Positions 54,470 to 63,358 are shown, counted from the stretch's first letter. The stretch is 64,000 nucleotides of DNA from Defluviitaleaceae bacterium (GCA_009779835.1 WRBD01000003.1:46867-110866), one strand, 5' to 3'. Made by a program: numbers and translations. The notes: generated by a model from the letters alone, not told the origin.

Positions 54470-55771
54470 TCAACCTCCAAATCCACTTCCATAACCTCTG
54501 TGCCCGCGATACCCATGCCCGCCATAACCGCCGAGTCCACTTCCGCCATAACCGCCGTAACCCCTGTATCCCCTAAAATGTCTGCGGTGGCTGTGGGCTA
54601 CGCCATAATGATAATCATCTAGTTCATCTAACGAACATAAATATTCATCGTTATCTAAACTATGCAATTTTTCATACGCCATAACACCGCGTATCAGCAG
54701 AACAAGAAAACATATAGGCGCGGCAAGCAAAAACAAACCAAAGCCTTCAATCCATTCCATCAAATTGTTAGTCACTGAGTAATATACAACATATATATAA
54801 AACACCGCTGTATCAAAGCCAAAGAAAGATAACGCAGCCGGCATTAGAACACGCCGCTTTTGCGACAGGAAATATAATGCTACATACGCGCCTGTCAATA
54901 TAACGGCAAACACATCCCCGACAATTTCCGGCACCCAAAGGTATGTCAACCACATAATGCTTGGGGCTGTCCAAAATATCGGTTCCTCATGACCAAAAAA
55001 CATAAAGAACAAATTTATAAGAGCCACGCCAATAATAAGTAACAAGCCAAATCTTGCGTTTTCAAATTTGCGAACATCTTCCCGCATTGGTGGAATTATA
55101 ATTGAGCTTGTGTTTAACGAATTCGTTGCTATACCCTGGGCGTTTGGTTGAAACGGCTGTCTTTCGGTGTATGTTTCGATTTCAATTCCACTGTCTTTAT
55201 AGCTTTCAATTATCGGCAGTAAATCATTGCGCGTTTCACCATTTGTCCAAACCATTACACTGTTGATGCTTGCTTGTTTCATATATTCCGCATTGGGCAT
55301 ATCTTCAAAGTCTAAGCTCCAACGATTGTCGTACACTTCCGAGTTTTCAAGAAGAACCATGTCGCGGTTATAATCCAACAAAAACGCAGGCGGGGCATCA
55401 TGCCTGATTGTTGATTTCCGCATATACCCTGCCCCCTCTTTTAGTGCATCAACAATTGGGGTATTGTCAATTGCTTGGAGTAAAGAACCGATTTTTTCTT
55501 CATGTACGCCGTTGTACAGCGGCACCGGCCTGAACCCCTGTTCAGCCAGCGCAATCCCGCTTTCCACGCCGGATGCACCGGGCAAGTCTACAATAATTGC
55601 CGTGGTTTGATTGTTTAACTGGGCAATCTCTAACGGAAGGGGCGGCATTCTAAAAGTTCCGTCGCCAATTAAATATCCTTGAATGTTTGTAAACAATGCC
55701 GGTTTTGCAAATTTTGTCCAGCGTTCCTGCCACGGCGGTGCCCATATTTCAAACAAATCCCGTCCGTTCAT
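54470..55771 (-). CDS. Membrane protein with Gly/Tyr/Arg-rich C-terminal tail
   Basis: 433 residues. The first 220 are cytosolic alpha/beta-like, starting NGRDLFEIWAPPWQERWTKFAKPALF. Then come about four membrane helices (LLLIIGVALINLFFMFFGH, WLTYLWVPEIVGDVFAVILTG, FYIYVVYYSVTNN, GLFLLAAPICFLVLLIRGVM). The tail is a low-complexity GYGGYGGSGLGGYGGHGYRG run ending GSGFGG. I do not recognise the family. Its start overlaps the ATP-grasp gene stop by 1 nt, so it is operonic with that enzyme. It may belong to an envelope-maintenance system. Confidence 0.7.
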   Translation of the reverse strand: MNGRDLFEIWAPPWQERWTKFAKPALFTNIQGYLIGDGTFRMPPLPLEIAQLNNQTTAIIVDLPGASGVESGIALAEQGFRPVPLYNGVHEEKIGSLLQAIDNTPIVDALKEGAGYMRKSTIRHDAPPAFLLDYNRDMVLLENSEVYDNRWSLDFEDMPNAEYMKQASINSVMVWTNGETRNDLLPIIESYKDSGIEIETYTERQPFQPNAQGIATNSLNTSSIIIPPMREDVRKFENARFGLLLIIGVALINLFFMFFGHEEPIFWTAPSIMWLTYLWVPEIVGDVFAVILTGAYVALYFLSQKRRVLMPAALSFFGFDTAVFYIYVVYYSVTNNLMEWIEGFGLFLLAAPICFLVLLIRGVMAYEKLHSLDNDEYLCSLDELDDYHYGVAHSHRRHFRGYRGYGGYGGSGLGGYGGHGYRGHRGYGSGFGG

Positions 55772-56916
55772 TATGCACCCCTTACTAAAATTGGAATCTC
55801 GCTTGCGTCTTCATCAATTTTTGGCGAACTGCTTACCCTTGCATAACACCCGGAAAATTCGCCGTCTGTTACAAACATACCCACATTTACATGAAGCCCG
55901 TCTAGCGGTACACTTTCAAACATCTTTTGTGCGACCCATTGAGTCGGGTTTTCATGTGCGGCTTTGCGAATTTCGTTTTCTTCTTGTGATGACATTGTTC
56001 CGGGTATATTAATGCCCTCACCTACCCTGCCAAACGCAGGTTTCAGAATCCAACCGTTATGGTCGGTTAAAGTACTTGCGCATTTTGTTTCGGGAAGCAG
56101 TTTCTTCCATGTTGCAACGTCCACGCCCAACCTGTCCCATACCAGCGGTAATCGCTTAGATTGCGTTAAAAGCGCGATTGGGTGGTTGCACGACGGTGTT
56201 TCGGAATTTACAAAGCTTAACCAATCAACGCCTTTTGTAAATTCCATCCACTCTACGGGGAAGTATCTGATTATTCCGCCTATATCAAGAGCCTTGTTGT
56301 TTTGCCATTTTATATTCTCCGGCGATGCATACATGGAGTTGTATCCAAAAGTTTCAAGCAAGTCGCCAAGGTAGTGCAGTATTTGATAATCTTCCACAGT
56401 GTGAGTATCATGCAGGTATGCGATTATACAACTTTTCGGGAAAATTTGCGATACTTTTTTTGCAAATACTTCGCCAAAACAACCGCACTTACCATACCCG
56501 GGGAAATAGACCTGCGCCAATTCCGGCAAAATAGATGCTTCGGGATACCCTGCAGGAACGTCGCTGTTTACTTCCGAAATTCGCCAGCCGTCTGTTGTCG
56601 GGTGAAAGTCGAAACGCATGAAGCGTATATGTGCTTTCGGTTTACAATTGCACAGGGCGTAGGTCATTTCTTGTGAAATTCCCGTTTCAAGAACAAGCCC
56701 CGGATTTTTTTGCAATGCACATTCCATTGCAATTGTTTCGTTATACAGCGCGACAGCGTCTTTAATTAAAGATGAGATTTCGTTTGGCTCAAATAATAGA
56801 ACCTTATCGCTTATTGTGCTTTGTTCCCCCGCTTGTAAGTCCCATTTGTATCCATCGAACATTACGTTCATGCGGTATTGCGGGTAATGCTCTTCGGGAA
56901 TGCTTTTTATTTTCAT
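55771..56916 (-). CDS. Glutathionylspermidine-synthase-like ATP-grasp protein
   Basis: 381 residues with the GSP-synthase ATP-grasp fold: RFMRFDFHPTTDGWRISEVNSDVPAGYPEA, a central DIGGIIRYFPVEWM, the ATP-binding WILKPAFGRVGEGI and the C-terminal QWVAQKMFESVPLDGLHVNVGMFVTDGEFSGCYARVS. E. coli relatives lack glutathionylspermidine activity (YjfC type) and sit with membrane proteins of unknown role, as here. Glutathione is rare in clostridia, so a different amide ligation is likely. Upstream is the structured-RNA copy B region and a CCATATATGG palindrome. Confidence 0.8.
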   Translation of the reverse strand: MKIKSIPEEHYPQYRMNVMFDGYKWDLQAGEQSTISDKVLLFEPNEISSLIKDAVALYNETIAMECALQKNPGLVLETGISQEMTYALCNCKPKAHIRFMRFDFHPTTDGWRISEVNSDVPAGYPEASILPELAQVYFPGYGKCGCFGEVFAKKVSQIFPKSCIIAYLHDTHTVEDYQILHYLGDLLETFGYNSMYASPENIKWQNNKALDIGGIIRYFPVEWMEFTKGVDWLSFVNSETPSCNHPIALLTQSKRLPLVWDRLGVDVATWKKLLPETKCASTLTDHNGWILKPAFGRVGEGINIPGTMSSQEENEIRKAAHENPTQWVAQKMFESVPLDGLHVNVGMFVTDGEFSGCYARVSSSPKIDEDASEIPILVRGA

Positions 56917-57050
56917 CTATTTACCTCATTATATTATGTACTTTAACTTCGCGCCCTTTTATCACAATGTACCATATATGGCGCATTTCTTCAATCTCTA
57001 TTGCAAGGAAGACGCGGATTTGTTGCATAAACCGGATGAATAAACATGTA

Positions 57051-57079
57051 TTGACAAGATACTCATTGCGTGATATCAT
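57051..57079 (+). promoter_or_regulatory. Promoter of structured RNA copy B
   Basis: TTGACA (57051-57056), 17-nt spacer, TATCAT (57074-57079), then 6 nt to GCAAC at 57086. Copy A has the same geometry. The stretch 56917-57050 between this and the ATP-grasp gene has no gene; it holds that gene's leader. Confidence 0.8.
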
Positions 57080-57085
57080 GGATTC

Positions 57086-57369
57086 GCAACAGTCGAACAG
57101 ACGTTTTATGCTATGTACGGGTTTTGCCAATTTCGGAAGGGGCTTCGCGCCCTGAAACGAACCGCACCGCTTCCGCTCTAACCTCTGCATTATGTTGCAA
57201 CTGCTTTACCCGCCGCACCACATAAAAGGGGGTAGCGCACCGGGCTCCGGTACCGGCTCGGCTTTGCTACCCACGCATGCACCTTTAATGTGCGTTGCGG
57301 CACCCGCCGGGGGCACGTGACCTCGGCTTTACTTAAAAATTAAAAACCGCAAATAAAAGTAGATGAATG
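57086..57369 (+). ncRNA. Unidentified structured RNA, copy B
   Basis: About 284 nt, in inverted orientation to copy A and highly similar over its whole length, with single-base indels that break any shared reading frame. In the RNA sense GCCGGGG/CCTCGGC (57306-57327), GGTAGCG/TGCTACC with the inner ACCGG/CCGGT hairpin, and GCAAC/GTTGC (57086-57090 with 57194-57198) form. No U-rich terminator is obvious after the homology ends; a short GAATGC/GCATTC hairpin follows. The RNA family is not recognised. Confidence 0.75.
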
Positions 57370-57422
57370 CAACGACAAGCATCGCCAGCGCATTCGTCGC
57401 GCTTCGTGTGCACACCCCGTTG

Positions 57423-58364
57423 TCAAGGCACCGGAAAGACACACAATTCCGCCTGCTCTTGAGGTTCGTTAATTTCCATCTTATCAAGTGCATTTTCACT
57501 GTGTTTTGATGTATCCTCCACAGGATATGAACCTATCAACTCCACAGTCGTAGTAAACAGTTCCTCAAACATTGAAAAATCCCCGGCACTCCATGCTGCA
57601 ATGTTATTTTCATTTTGCAAATCTACGGCAACTGTTTCGGTAAATTTTAGCATATCACGGACGTTGATTTCTGTCCCAGGCCCTAATTCTTCGGCAGTAA
57701 GTCCTGATGAATCATTGTTTTCGTGTGCGAGAATAGGCAATGTTAGCCTAAAACGATTGCTACCCTGTGCCCAGTACAAATTGCGTGTGGATTCGTAAAA
57801 TAAATACTTTCCATCAATAAAATCTTTTTCCGTAAAACCGAATTGTCCCATAATGCCATTAAGTGGAGAATTATCCCCCCATGACTCCAAATCTTCATAT
57901 GTCCAACGAGTAACCATAAGCTCAAAATACTGATGATTGCGGAATGCATCGCTCCACGTTTCCCAAGTAACTTCTTCCGCAATAGGAATATACCAAATAG
58001 TTATGAATGTTTTATGAACCCTGATTTCGGCAATATGAAATTCCTCCGGAACGTTTGCAAGCAGATGAATTGTATCAAGTGATGCGAAATCTATATATTC
58101 CGTTATAATTTCGGTTTTTAAATCCGGGGAGATTCTGCCTTCTCTTGCTGCAGCATAATCATATAAAAACTCGTCAAGCGAAGTAAACCATAAGCGATTT
58201 ATTCGCGGGTCAGAAGAATACCTTCGCACTTGTGACGTATCATCCGTATGATATGAAGCCATAGATTCCTCAGTCGCGGCATTTTCGGGTTCATATTCCA
58301 TACACCCTGTTATTGATAGTAGTGCAAAAAGCATGGCGAGCATTGTTAAAAATCGTTTTAGCAT
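57423..58364 (-). CDS. Lipoprotein of unknown function, paralog 1
   Basis: 313 residues after choosing ATG 58364 (AGGAGG 10 nt upstream; the track start is too early). Signal peptide with lipobox SITGC. The body contains FTSLDEFLYDYAAAREGR, DTIHLLANVPEEFHIAEIRVHKTFITIWYIPI and LTAEELGPGTEINVRDMLKF. It aligns end to end with the next gene, a tandem duplicate. The C-terminal 40 residues (SKHSENALDKMEINEPQEQAEL) are unique. The family is unknown to me; the paralogs probably sit at the outer membrane face and may bind a ligand. Confidence 0.7.
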   Translation of the reverse strand: MLKRFLTMLAMLFALLSITGCMEYEPENAATEESMASYHTDDTSQVRRYSSDPRINRLWFTSLDEFLYDYAAAREGRISPDLKTEIITEYIDFASLDTIHLLANVPEEFHIAEIRVHKTFITIWYIPIAEEVTWETWSDAFRNHQYFELMVTRWTYEDLESWGDNSPLNGIMGQFGFTEKDFIDGKYLFYESTRNLYWAQGSNRFRLTLPILAHENNDSSGLTAEELGPGTEINVRDMLKFTETVAVDLQNENNIAAWSAGDFSMFEELFTTTVELIGSYPVEDTSKHSENALDKMEINEPQEQAELCVFPVP

Positions 58365-58443
58365 AATACATAGCCTCCTAAAAAAAGGGGGAAGCCGAGT
58401 ACACACAAACCCGAAAGGAATGTTTCTACCCGGCTTCTATGCC

Positions 58444-59292
58444 TTATTCAAATTCCGTAGTTGTGATTATTTCGTATTGCAACATTTCCTCAATCATTGT
58501 AAAATCCCCGGCGCTCCATGCTGCAATGTTATTTTCATTTTGTAAATCTACGGCAACTGTTTTTGCAAATTTTAGCATATCACGGACGCTCATTTCTGTC
58601 ACAATCCCTAATTCTTCGGCAGTAAGCCCTGATGAATCATTGTTTTCGTGTGTGAGAATAGGCAATCTTAGCATAAAACGATTACTGCCCTGCATCCAGG
58701 ACAATTTGCGTGTGCGTTCGCAAAATAAATACTTTCCATCAATTAAATCATTTTCCGTAGAACCGGTTTGCCGCATAATGCCATCCATAGGAGAATTGTC
58801 CTCCCATGACTCTAAATCTTCATTTGTCAAACGAATAACCAGAAGCTCAAAATATTGATGATTGGAGAACGCATTACTCCACGTTTCCCAAGTAACTTCT
58901 TCAGCAATAGGAATGTACCAAATACTTATTGCTGTTTCATGAACATGGATTGCGGCAATATGAAATTCCTCCGGAATGTTTGCAAGCAGATGAATTGTAT
59001 CAAGTGATACAAAATCTATATTTCTCATTATTGCCGCAGTGTTCAAATCCGAAGAATCTCTGCCTTCGCGTGCCGAAACATAAACATCTAAAAACTCGTC
59101 AAGCGAAGCAAAGCTTAAATGATTTATTCGCGAGGAAGAATATATAGGTTCACTATATTGAGAGACATCCTCTGCATGGCTTGAAGTCACCGGTTCTGTA
59201 TTTGATGTGCTTTCGGATCTGTATTGTATGCACCCTGTTATTGTTGATACCGTAAAAAGCATTGCGAACATTGTTAAAAATCGTTTTAGCAT
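58444..59292 (-). CDS. Lipoprotein of unknown function, paralog 2
   Basis: 282 residues with lipobox STITGC. Very close to paralog 1 over most of its length: LSFASLDEFLDVYVSAREGR, DTIHLLANIPEEFHIAAIHVHETAISIWYIPIAEEVTWETWSNAF and NNDSSGLTAEELG. It starts with the same leader and SD (AGGAGGCTATATATTATG). The intergenic spacer is also similar. The two clearly arose by tandem duplication, and the dockerin peptidase gene precedes them in the same orientation with a 59-nt gap. Confidence 0.7.
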   Translation of the reverse strand: MLKRFLTMFAMLFTVSTITGCIQYRSESTSNTEPVTSSHAEDVSQYSEPIYSSSRINHLSFASLDEFLDVYVSAREGRDSSDLNTAAIMRNIDFVSLDTIHLLANIPEEFHIAAIHVHETAISIWYIPIAEEVTWETWSNAFSNHQYFELLVIRLTNEDLESWEDNSPMDGIMRQTGSTENDLIDGKYLFCERTRKLSWMQGSNRFMLRLPILTHENNDSSGLTAEELGIVTEMSVRDMLKFAKTVAVDLQNENNIAAWSAGDFTMIEEMLQYEIITTTEFE

Positions 59293-59351
59293 AATATATA
59301 GCCTCCTAAAATTATATTATCCTGCAATCAGGCGGGTCACATTATGGGTGA

Positions 59352-60323
59352 TTATTTAGCACCGAAAGATGCTATGTCTTTTAAGCAAGTATCGCACCAT
59401 TCATCGAAGCTAAGTCCATTCATCACGCAAGCTTCACCGGGCCTGCATCTATCATCGCGTGCGCCAAGCAGATGTGATATTTCATGCGCAGTAAATACAA
59501 GATGCTTCGTAAAATCATACGTAAGCGATACAATCATATCATTGCCCCCATGAACTGCCAATCCAGCCACTTCAAAATGAGGCGGGTTTGCATTTGAGTC
59601 GAACCGGCATATCCGGTAGTTAACAAACCTAAAGGTATTTGTATTGCTCTCGGAAAATAGACCCATTAAATGCCCTGCCGACCTGTGGTGGGGGCGGGTA
59701 TGGCAATTTGAGCCATTTTGATTTAATAGTCCTCCACATCTTCGGGGGTCACAGATTGCATTATTTTCGGGAACAGAGCAACCGTCAATCATATTAAGGT
59801 CATTTGACAAGTTAATAGATTGTCGGATTAAATTTACATTTAAATTATTCCTGAATCCGGGCTTTATATAGTCCAAAACATTTATTGCTCTGCTAACGTT
59901 CGCTTCACCCCCGTCAGGATTTACAAAAATTCTGTAGCTCATATTTAAAAGGGGAATAGGAGTAGGCGTTGGTCTTGGGGTGGGAGTAGGAATGGGCGTT
60001 GGAGCAGGTCCAAGAGTTACCCTATGCCCCACTAACGCCCTTGCGATAAGTACAACGTCAGCTACATCTATCCGCCCATCCATATTAACATCAGCAGCCC
60101 GTTTGTTGATTCTATTACAATTACCAAGCCTACAAGGGTTGAGCAGATATTGCGCAAGAGCCGTCGCGTCATCACTTGTAATGCGGCCATCCCCATTAAT
60201 ATCACCCCATAGAATTCCACCCATAGAATATCCCTCACCTCCCGACTCTATAGCTAACAAAACGCCGGAAAACACTAGCGTAACTGTCAGCGCAAAGACA
60301 AGGAAATTCTTAGTCATTTTCAT
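59352..60323 (-). CDS. Secreted dockerin-bearing metallopeptidase
   Basis: 323 residues: signal peptide (about 1-25), two dockerin-type calcium loops (DINGDGRITSDDA at 41-53; DVNMDGRIDVADV at 78-90), a Pro/Thr linker (PTPIPTPTPRPTPTP), then a peptidase domain with H280-E-I-S-H284-L-L-G-A-R-D290. This is an HExxHxxGxxD zinc site, with Asp as the third ligand, as in snapalysin-like metzincins. CVMNGLSF is a plausible Met-turn. The dockerin at the N-terminus suggests binding to a cohesin scaffold, possibly a cellulosome, not in this window. Confidence 0.85.
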   Translation of the reverse strand: MKMTKNFLVFALTVTLVFSGVLLAIESGGEGYSMGGILWGDINGDGRITSDDATALAQYLLNPCRLGNCNRINKRAADVNMDGRIDVADVVLIARALVGHRVTLGPAPTPIPTPTPRPTPTPIPLLNMSYRIFVNPDGGEANVSRAINVLDYIKPGFRNNLNVNLIRQSINLSNDLNMIDGCSVPENNAICDPRRCGGLLNQNGSNCHTRPHHRSAGHLMGLFSESNTNTFRFVNYRICRFDSNANPPHFEVAGLAVHGGNDMIVSLTYDFTKHLVFTAHEISHLLGARDDRCRPGEACVMNGLSFDEWCDTCLKDIASFGAK

Positions 60324-60436
60324 TTCAAAACCTCCTACTTTTGTATATTCGCGTCACAATTAATGCGTGATTCGCACAGTGTGCAGTCAATATACACCAA
60401 GATGATGCATTTGCAAAGGTTTTGTTTGCTTTTATC

Positions 60437-60466
60437 TTGACGCTAACACATTTAATAGTGTATAAA
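60437..60466 (+). promoter_or_regulatory. Promoter of the queuosine transporter unit
   Basis: TTGACG (60437-60442), 18-nt spacer and TATAAA (60461-60466). Transcription would begin near 60473, just before the riboswitch. Confidence 0.65.
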
Positions 60467-60481
60467 TAAGAAAAATTATAT

Positions 60482-60523
60482 AGACAGTTCGAGACCATCC
60501 TGTCGTAAAACAAAACTACGGAT
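60482..60523 (+). promoter_or_regulatory. preQ1-I-like riboswitch
   Basis: P1 stem GACAG (60483-60487) / CTGTC (60500-60504), loop TTCGAGACCATC, then the A-rich tail GTAAAACAAAAC and CTACGGA. TTCG in the loop can pair with CGGA at the end to form the pseudoknot. The layout and the AACAAAAC tail match preQ1 class I aptamers such as the Thermoanaerobacter one. A terminator follows at once and a queuosine-precursor transporter gene is downstream. Confidence 0.75.
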
Positions 60524-60526
60524 TGC

Positions 60527-60553
60527 AAATGCCTTTGGCATTTCTGTTTTGTT
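60527..60553 (+). terminator. Riboswitch-controlled terminator
   Basis: AAATGCC (60527-60533) / GGCATTT (60537-60543), followed by CTGTTTTGTT. The 5' side overlaps the sequence next to the aptamer, so preQ1 binding should favour termination. Confidence 0.75.
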
Positions 60554-60587
60554 GTGCCTCGTGCTGTTTATGCAGGAGGTATTTTTT

Positions 60588-61265
60588 ATGAAATCTTCAC
60601 CGCTTTTAATGTACTTATCCGTGATGTTTGTTGCCGTGTTGGTAATTTCCAATGTGATAGCAAACCACATGATTCAGCTTGGGCCGTTTTCGGTTGACGC
60701 GGGAACACTTACGTTTCCCGTAACTTATATTTTATCCGACGTTATATCGGAAGTGTATGGATATAAGTGGTCGCGGCGAATCGCTTGGACGGCATTGGGA
60801 CTTAACGCCGCGTTTGCGCTTCTGATTATTCTTATAGTGCGACTGCCACAACCGGAATGGTATGACGGAATTTATTTCGCAAACGCGCTTTCAAATTCAT
60901 GGCGGATAGTAATTGCATCGCTTCTTGCGTTTTGTATCGGCGACCTTGTGGACGACAGAATCTTTCGTTATTTCCGCGAAAAAAATCGTGTGAAGTATGA
61001 AGGAAAAGAAAATATGCGCGGTTTTGCGTTTCGCGCACTTATTTCGTCGTTAGCGGGGCATATTATTGATTCAAATATTTTTGTATTCATAGCTTTTGCG
61101 CCCGTTGTTTTCCTTGCAGACACCGGAATTCCCTGGTACGCATTGCCCGGAATGATTCTTGTAAATATTTTATTAAAATGGGGATATGAATGGGCGGTTA
61201 TTCCAATCACCTACCGCGTTACAAAATGGGTCGGCACGAAAGAAGATAATTTTGCAGATAAATAA
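60588..61265 (+). CDS. Queuosine precursor transporter (YhhQ family)
   Basis: 225-residue membrane protein of about six helices. The signature SNVIANHMIQLGPFSVDAGTLTFPVTYILSDVISEVYGYKWSRRIAW and LAGHIIDSNIFVFIAF are typical of YhhQ/QueT-like VUT proteins that import preQ0, preQ1 or queuine. GGAGG lies 9 nt before ATG 60588; the track start is upstream and artefactual. The preQ1-type aptamer and terminator upstream give it a matching regulatory logic. It is probably followed by read-through weakly to guaB, which has its own promoter. Confidence 0.92.
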   Translation: MKSSPLLMYLSVMFVAVLVISNVIANHMIQLGPFSVDAGTLTFPVTYILSDVISEVYGYKWSRRIAWTALGLNAAFALLIILIVRLPQPEWYDGIYFANALSNSWRIVIASLLAFCIGDLVDDRIFRYFREKNRVKYEGKENMRGFAFRALISSLAGHIIDSNIFVFIAFAPVVFLADTGIPWYALPGMILVNILLKWGYEWAVIPITYRVTKWVGTKEDNFADK

Positions 61266-61280
61266 TTTTTGCGGTATAAT
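61251..61280 (+). promoter_or_regulatory. Promoter of guaB
   Basis: TTGCAG (about 61251-61256), 18-nt spacer and TATAAT (61275-61280), 30 nt before the guaB start. The -35 lies in the last codons of the transporter gene. Confidence 0.6.
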
Positions 61281-61309
61281 GTCCCAAATTCATTTGGGAG
61301 GTGTCTGCA

Positions 61310-62812
61310 ATGGCTTTTTATTACGAAAAAGAGTCGCGCACATTCAACGAGTATTTGTTGGTTCCGGGGTATTCTTCCATCGAGTGCGTCTCGAAAAATG
61401 TGTCTCTGAAAGTGCCACTTGTTAAACACTTACGCGGCGAAAATCCTAAGCTAGAATTAAATGTTCCGCTGGTTTCGGCAATAATGCAATCGGTATCTGA
61501 CGACAAGATGGCGATTGCGCTTGCGCGAGAAGGCGGAATTTCTTTTATCTTCGTGTCGCAGTCCGTAGAGAGTCAGGCGGCAATGGTGCGCCGCGCGAAA
61601 AATTATAAGGCGGGTTTTGTGCAAAGTTCGTTGAATGTACACCCGAATCAAACCCTTGCAGACATTTTAAAATTAAAAGATGAAACGGGTTACACAACCG
61701 TTGCGGTTACGGAAGACGGCACAACCGGCGGAAAATTTGTGGGACTTATAACAAGCAAGGATTACCGTGTAACCCGAATGTCGCCCGATACTCCCGTTTC
61801 CGAATTTATGATGCCTCTTGAAAAATTAATTACTGCGTGGGAAGGCACAACTTTAAGCCAATGCAATGATATTATTTGGGACAACAAATTAAACGTGCTG
61901 CCCATTACCGACCACGAAGGACGGCTTGCGTCGTTTGTTTTCCGCAAGGATTACGACAGCCACAAAGAAAACAAACTAAGTCTTTTTGATGATAGCAAGA
62001 GGTACTTGGTAGGCGCGGGTGTAAATACTCACGATTACGAACAGCGCATTCCCGCGCTTGTTGAAGCGGGCGCGGATGTTCTTTGCATAGATTCTTCCGA
62101 AGGTTTTTCCGAATGGCAAAAGCGTGTACTGTCTTTCGTTCGCGAAAAATACGGCGACACGGTAAAAATAGGTGCGGGCAATGTTGTATGCCGCGAAGGT
62201 TTCCGATTCCTTGCTGAAAGCGGCGCGGATTTCGTGAAGGTAGGTATAGGCGGCGGCGCGATTTGTATTACCCGCGAAGCCAAAGGAATAGGGCGTGGAC
62301 AAGCAACGTCGATAATGGAAGTTGCTGCCGCACGCAATGAATATTTCAACGAGACAGGAATTTACGTGCCAATCTGCTCTGACGGCGGTATTGTTCACGA
62401 TTATCATATTACGCTCGCGCTTGCGATGGGCGCGGATTTTTGTATGCAGGGCCGCTACTTCGCCCGCTTCGACGAAAGCCCCACAAAGCGCGTAAACATC
62501 GGCGGTAACTATATGAAGGAATACTGGGGCGAAGGAACCGAGCGCGCCAGAAACTGGCAACGCTACGAGGGCGGTGGTGCTTTACCGTTCGAGGAAGGCG
62601 TTGACGCATATGTACCCTACGCCGGAAGTCTGCGCGACAACTTAAATATAACTTTAAGTAAAATAAAAGCCGCAATGTGCAACTGTGGTGCTTTAACCAT
62701 TGCGGAATTCCAAGCAAAATCCCGCCTAACCCGCGTTTCACCGTCCAGCATAATCGAGGGCGGAGCGCACGATGTTTACTTGAAAGACAGCGGCATAACG
62801 TCGCGGGCATGA
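61310..62812 (+). CDS. guaB: Inosine-5'-monophosphate dehydrogenase
   Basis: NAD-dependent oxidation of IMP to XMP, first committed step to GMP. 500 residues: catalytic barrel with [27 protein letters not shown], two CBS domains in the middle (about residues 110-220), the catalytic Cys319 in [29 protein letters not shown], and SDGGI with the flap region [15 protein letters not shown]. The GGGAGG SD lies 8 nt before ATG 61310; the track GTG is too close. The stop overlaps tadA by 4 nt. The loop is GGGAIC rather than the usual GPGSIC. Confidence 0.95.
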   Translation: MAFYYEKESRTFNEYLLVPGYSSIECVSKNVSLKVPLVKHLRGENPKLELNVPLVSAIMQSVSDDKMAIALAREGGISFIFVSQSVESQAAMVRRAKNYKAGFVQSSLNVHPNQTLADILKLKDETGYTTVAVTEDGTTGGKFVGLITSKDYRVTRMSPDTPVSEFMMPLEKLITAWEGTTLSQCNDIIWDNKLNVLPITDHEGRLASFVFRKDYDSHKENKLSLFDDSKRYLVGAGVNTHDYEQRIPALVEAGADVLCIDSSEGFSEWQKRVLSFVREKYGDTVKIGAGNVVCREGFRFLAESGADFVKVGIGGGAICITREAKGIGRGQATSIMEVAAARNEYFNETGIYVPICSDGGIVHDYHITLALAMGADFCMQGRYFARFDESPTKRVNIGGNYMKEYWGEGTERARNWQRYEGGGALPFEEGVDAYVPYAGSLRDNLNITLSKIKAAMCNCGALTIAEFQAKSRLTRVSPSSIIEGGAHDVYLKDSGITSRA

Positions 62813-63273
62813 CAACCGATATTTTTTATATGCAAGAAGCCCTGGCGGAAGCGCGCCGGGGCTTTGACATGGGCGAAGTGCCAATCGGCTGTGTGATTGT
62901 GTATGACGGGCAAATTATCGGACGTGCCGCAAACGAACGCGCCACCCGCAAAAATGTACTTTTTCACGCGGAAATTACGGCAATCAATCAAGCCTGCGAA
63001 GCTCTCGGAGACTGGCGGCTTGAGGGTTGCCGTTTGTATGTAACGCTCGAGCCTTGCCCCATGTGTGCCGGCGCGATTGTTCAGGCGCGTATTCCTGTTG
63101 TAATTTTCGGCGCGAAAAGCCCCAAAGCCGGTTGCGCCGGTTCCATTTTAAATCTTTTAAACGAGCCGCGGTTCAATCATCGCGCCGAAATAATTTCCGG
63201 CGTATGCGAAGATGAATGCGCGGCTTTAATGTCAGAGTTCATGCGGACACTTCGCACGGCAAATAAATCCTGA
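62809..63273 (+). CDS. tadA: tRNA-specific adenosine deaminase TadA
   Basis: Zinc enzyme that converts A34 to inosine in tRNA-Arg(ACG). 154 residues with HAE (His53, Glu55) and PCPMC (Cys83, Cys86) zinc motifs and the [12 protein letters not shown] segment conserved in TadA. It starts by the ATGA overlap with guaB, so its translation is coupled to it; the track start lies inside guaB. In many Firmicutes a small SRP RNA gene follows tadA, but none is recognised in the gap here. Confidence 0.93.
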   Translation: MTTDIFYMQEALAEARRGFDMGEVPIGCVIVYDGQIIGRAANERATRKNVLFHAEITAINQACEALGDWRLEGCRLYVTLEPCPMCAGAIVQARIPVVIFGAKSPKAGCAGSILNLLNEPRFNHRAEIISGVCEDECAALMSEFMRTLRTANKS

Positions 63274-63340
63274 TAATATACATAAACATCATACTCAAAG
63301 AATCGGTACAGCACCGCAAAAATATATATATTTTGACATA

Positions 63341-63358
63341 ATATCTTCTTGAAGATAT
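63341..63358. promoter_or_regulatory. Perfect 8-bp palindrome near tadA 3' end
   Basis: ATATCTTC-TT-GAAGATAT. No U-tract on either side, so it may be an operator or a weak terminator for tadA. The rest of 63274-63457 holds no other gene that I support. Confidence 0.35.

Noticed and set aside
56921-57190. 89-aa ORF (minus) over structured RNA copy B
   Set aside because: Covers the promoter and 5' half of the RNA in antisense and has no homologue in copy A.
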